This document shows, piece by piece, positions 6,261 through 6,738 of a stretch of 6,738 bases of DNA. This DNA comes from Gemmatimonadota bacterium (GTDB lineage Bacteria; Gemmatimonadota; Gemmatimonadetes; Gemmatimonadales; GWC2-71-9). The notes beneath the pieces are model-generated. The model was given only the letters and a program-made list of their open reading frames with translations. It did not search any database and was not told the origin of the DNA. Made by a program: the position numbers and the translations under genes. The stretch's first letter is position 1. Every line of letters begins with the position of its first letter. Location: assembly GCA_003220985.1 (NCBI GenBank), contig QHTY01000236.1, positions 1-6,738 of the forward strand, in the 5' to 3' direction.

Positions 6261-6298
6261 CCCCCTCTCCTGAGGGAGAGGGGGACAGGGGGTGAGGA
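6261..6298 (+). repeat. G/C-rich REP-like palindromic repeat
   Basis: A perfect 10-bp stem (ccccctctcc 6261-6270, ggagaggggg 6275-6284) with loop TGAG is followed by acagggggtgagga. This form, a ccctctcc...ggagaggg palindrome with a ggggtgagg flank, recurs between genes in many GC-rich bacterial genomes and is recognisable on sight. It could also act as a bidirectional hairpin or terminator-like structure in the leader of the next gene. Family name and copy number cannot be told from one window. Confidence 0.7.
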
Positions 6299-6302
6299 GA
6301 GG
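6294..6302 (+). promoter_or_regulatory. Ribosome binding site for the gene at 6312, formed by the repeat's end
   Basis: gaggagagg (6294-6302) is the best Shine-Dalgarno in the window and lies 9 bases before ATG 6312. It overlaps the ggtgagga end of the palindromic repeat, so the repeat seems to supply part of the site. It fixes the start of the last gene. Confidence 0.6.
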
Positions 6303-6311
6303 ATCACGGAC

Positions 6312-6738
6312 ATGAGTACGCTGCAACAACTCGACGACCACATCATCGAGCGCTACACGGCTCAGCCGACGCGCCTCCCCCCGGAGCTGCGGCGGGAGAT
6401 CGAGCACGCTTGGCAGGGCGCGCCGGTCCAGCTCTACGCACTCGCTGATCTCGACCAGAGCCTCGTGCTCGCGGAAACGTGGTTCGCGCTGGGCCCCAGG
6501 CACATCGCGGTCGCGAAGCGGGACAGCGAGGGCTGGGACGTCCGCAGCATCGAGCGGTCAAGCATCGAGACGGTCCGCGAAGCGCCCGGGTTGTCGGCCA
6601 ACACGCTGACGGTCCTCGGCGCACCGGGAGAGCCGGCGCTCGCATTGCTGCGCTACACGCACCGGCAGCGGCGCGCGTTCGAGAACATCCGCTTCGTGCT
6701 CGAGGAGCAGGTCAACGGGCACCCGCGTGAACTGGCCG
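6312..6738 (+). CDS. N-terminal part of an unidentified protein, perhaps an ABC exporter's leading domain (3' end outside window)
   Basis: The frame is open from ATG 6312 to the window end, 142 codons without a stop, with a strong Shine-Dalgarno at 6294-6302. The protein starts MSTLQQLDDHIIERY and has no signal peptide or membrane helix in the visible part, so this part is cytosolic. Residues about 45-110 alternate short hydrophobic strands with polar turns (LYALADLDQSLVLAETWFAL, HIAVAKRD, GWDVRSIERSSIETV, ANTLTVLGAPGEPALALLRY), which suggests a PH-like beta domain. A helix follows (RQRRAFENIRFVLEEQV). I recall this strand-plus-helix leader in front of fused membrane/ATPase ABC exporters from Gemmatimonadota-like and planctomycete-like bacteria, but the parts that would prove it lie beyond the window. 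It is separated from the TolC gene by 364 bases and is probably a separate transcription unit. Confidence 0.7.
   Translation, partial: MSTLQQLDDHIIERYTAQPTRLPPELRREIEHAWQGAPVQLYALADLDQSLVLAETWFALGPRHIAVAKRDSEGWDVRSIERSSIETVREAPGLSANTLTVLGAPGEPALALLRYTHRQRRAFENIRFVLEEQVNGHPRELA

Noticed and set aside
6113..6295. 60-codon plus-strand frame in the gap
   Set aside because: It begins with TTG without a ribosome site and ends in SPSPEGEGDRG, a peptide that results from translating the palindromic repeat.
4685..6346. Minus-strand open frame of 553 codons across TolC and the following gap
   Set aside because: It is the antisense shadow of the TolC gene with Arg/Gly/His-rich composition and runs through the palindromic repeat; no family features.

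Overview
The window is GC-rich and densely coding, with all genes on the + strand and several 4-base stop/start overlaps. It looks like chromosomal DNA of a didermic soil- or environment-type bacterium. The M1 peptidase style, the MacB-type permease with a long polar insert and the tripartite efflux genes would fit Gemmatimonadota or a related phylum. That placement rests on protein style only and is an inference. No tRNA, rRNA, CRISPR array, transposase or phage gene was seen.

Layout. (1) Positions 1-1660 hold three tightly coupled genes: the 3' end of an M1-family metallopeptidase (window-truncated), a YfcE/MJ0936-type metallophosphoesterase (ATGA overlap), and a small lipoprotein with an HEQTH zinc-protease motif resembling DUF922 (GTGA overlap). 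(2) A 63-base gap follows. (3) Positions 1724-5947 hold an export operon: a membrane-anchored HlyD/MacA-type adaptor, a MacB-type permease without an ATPase domain (GTGA overlap), and a TolC-type outer-membrane channel (4-base gap). Together these would span both membranes and expel a substrate. The ATP-binding subunit they need is not in the window. (4) Positions 5948-6311 are a non-coding gap of 364 bases with stem-loops, a weak promoter-like pair and a G/C-rich palindromic repeat. (5) From 6312 a new gene starts and runs off the window. It may be the N-terminal domain of an ABC exporter, but this is uncertain.

The observations most worth a second look are these. The M1 peptidase ends not with the usual M1 C-terminus but with about 25 residues that match the last residues of the DUF922-like lipoprotein two genes downstream, as if two genes had been fused by recombination. 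A palindromic repeat just before the last gene seems to supply its ribosome binding site. A related repeat-like sequence appears to encode the hydrophobic core of the TolC signal peptide. I saw no clearly new multi-gene defence or biosynthetic system.
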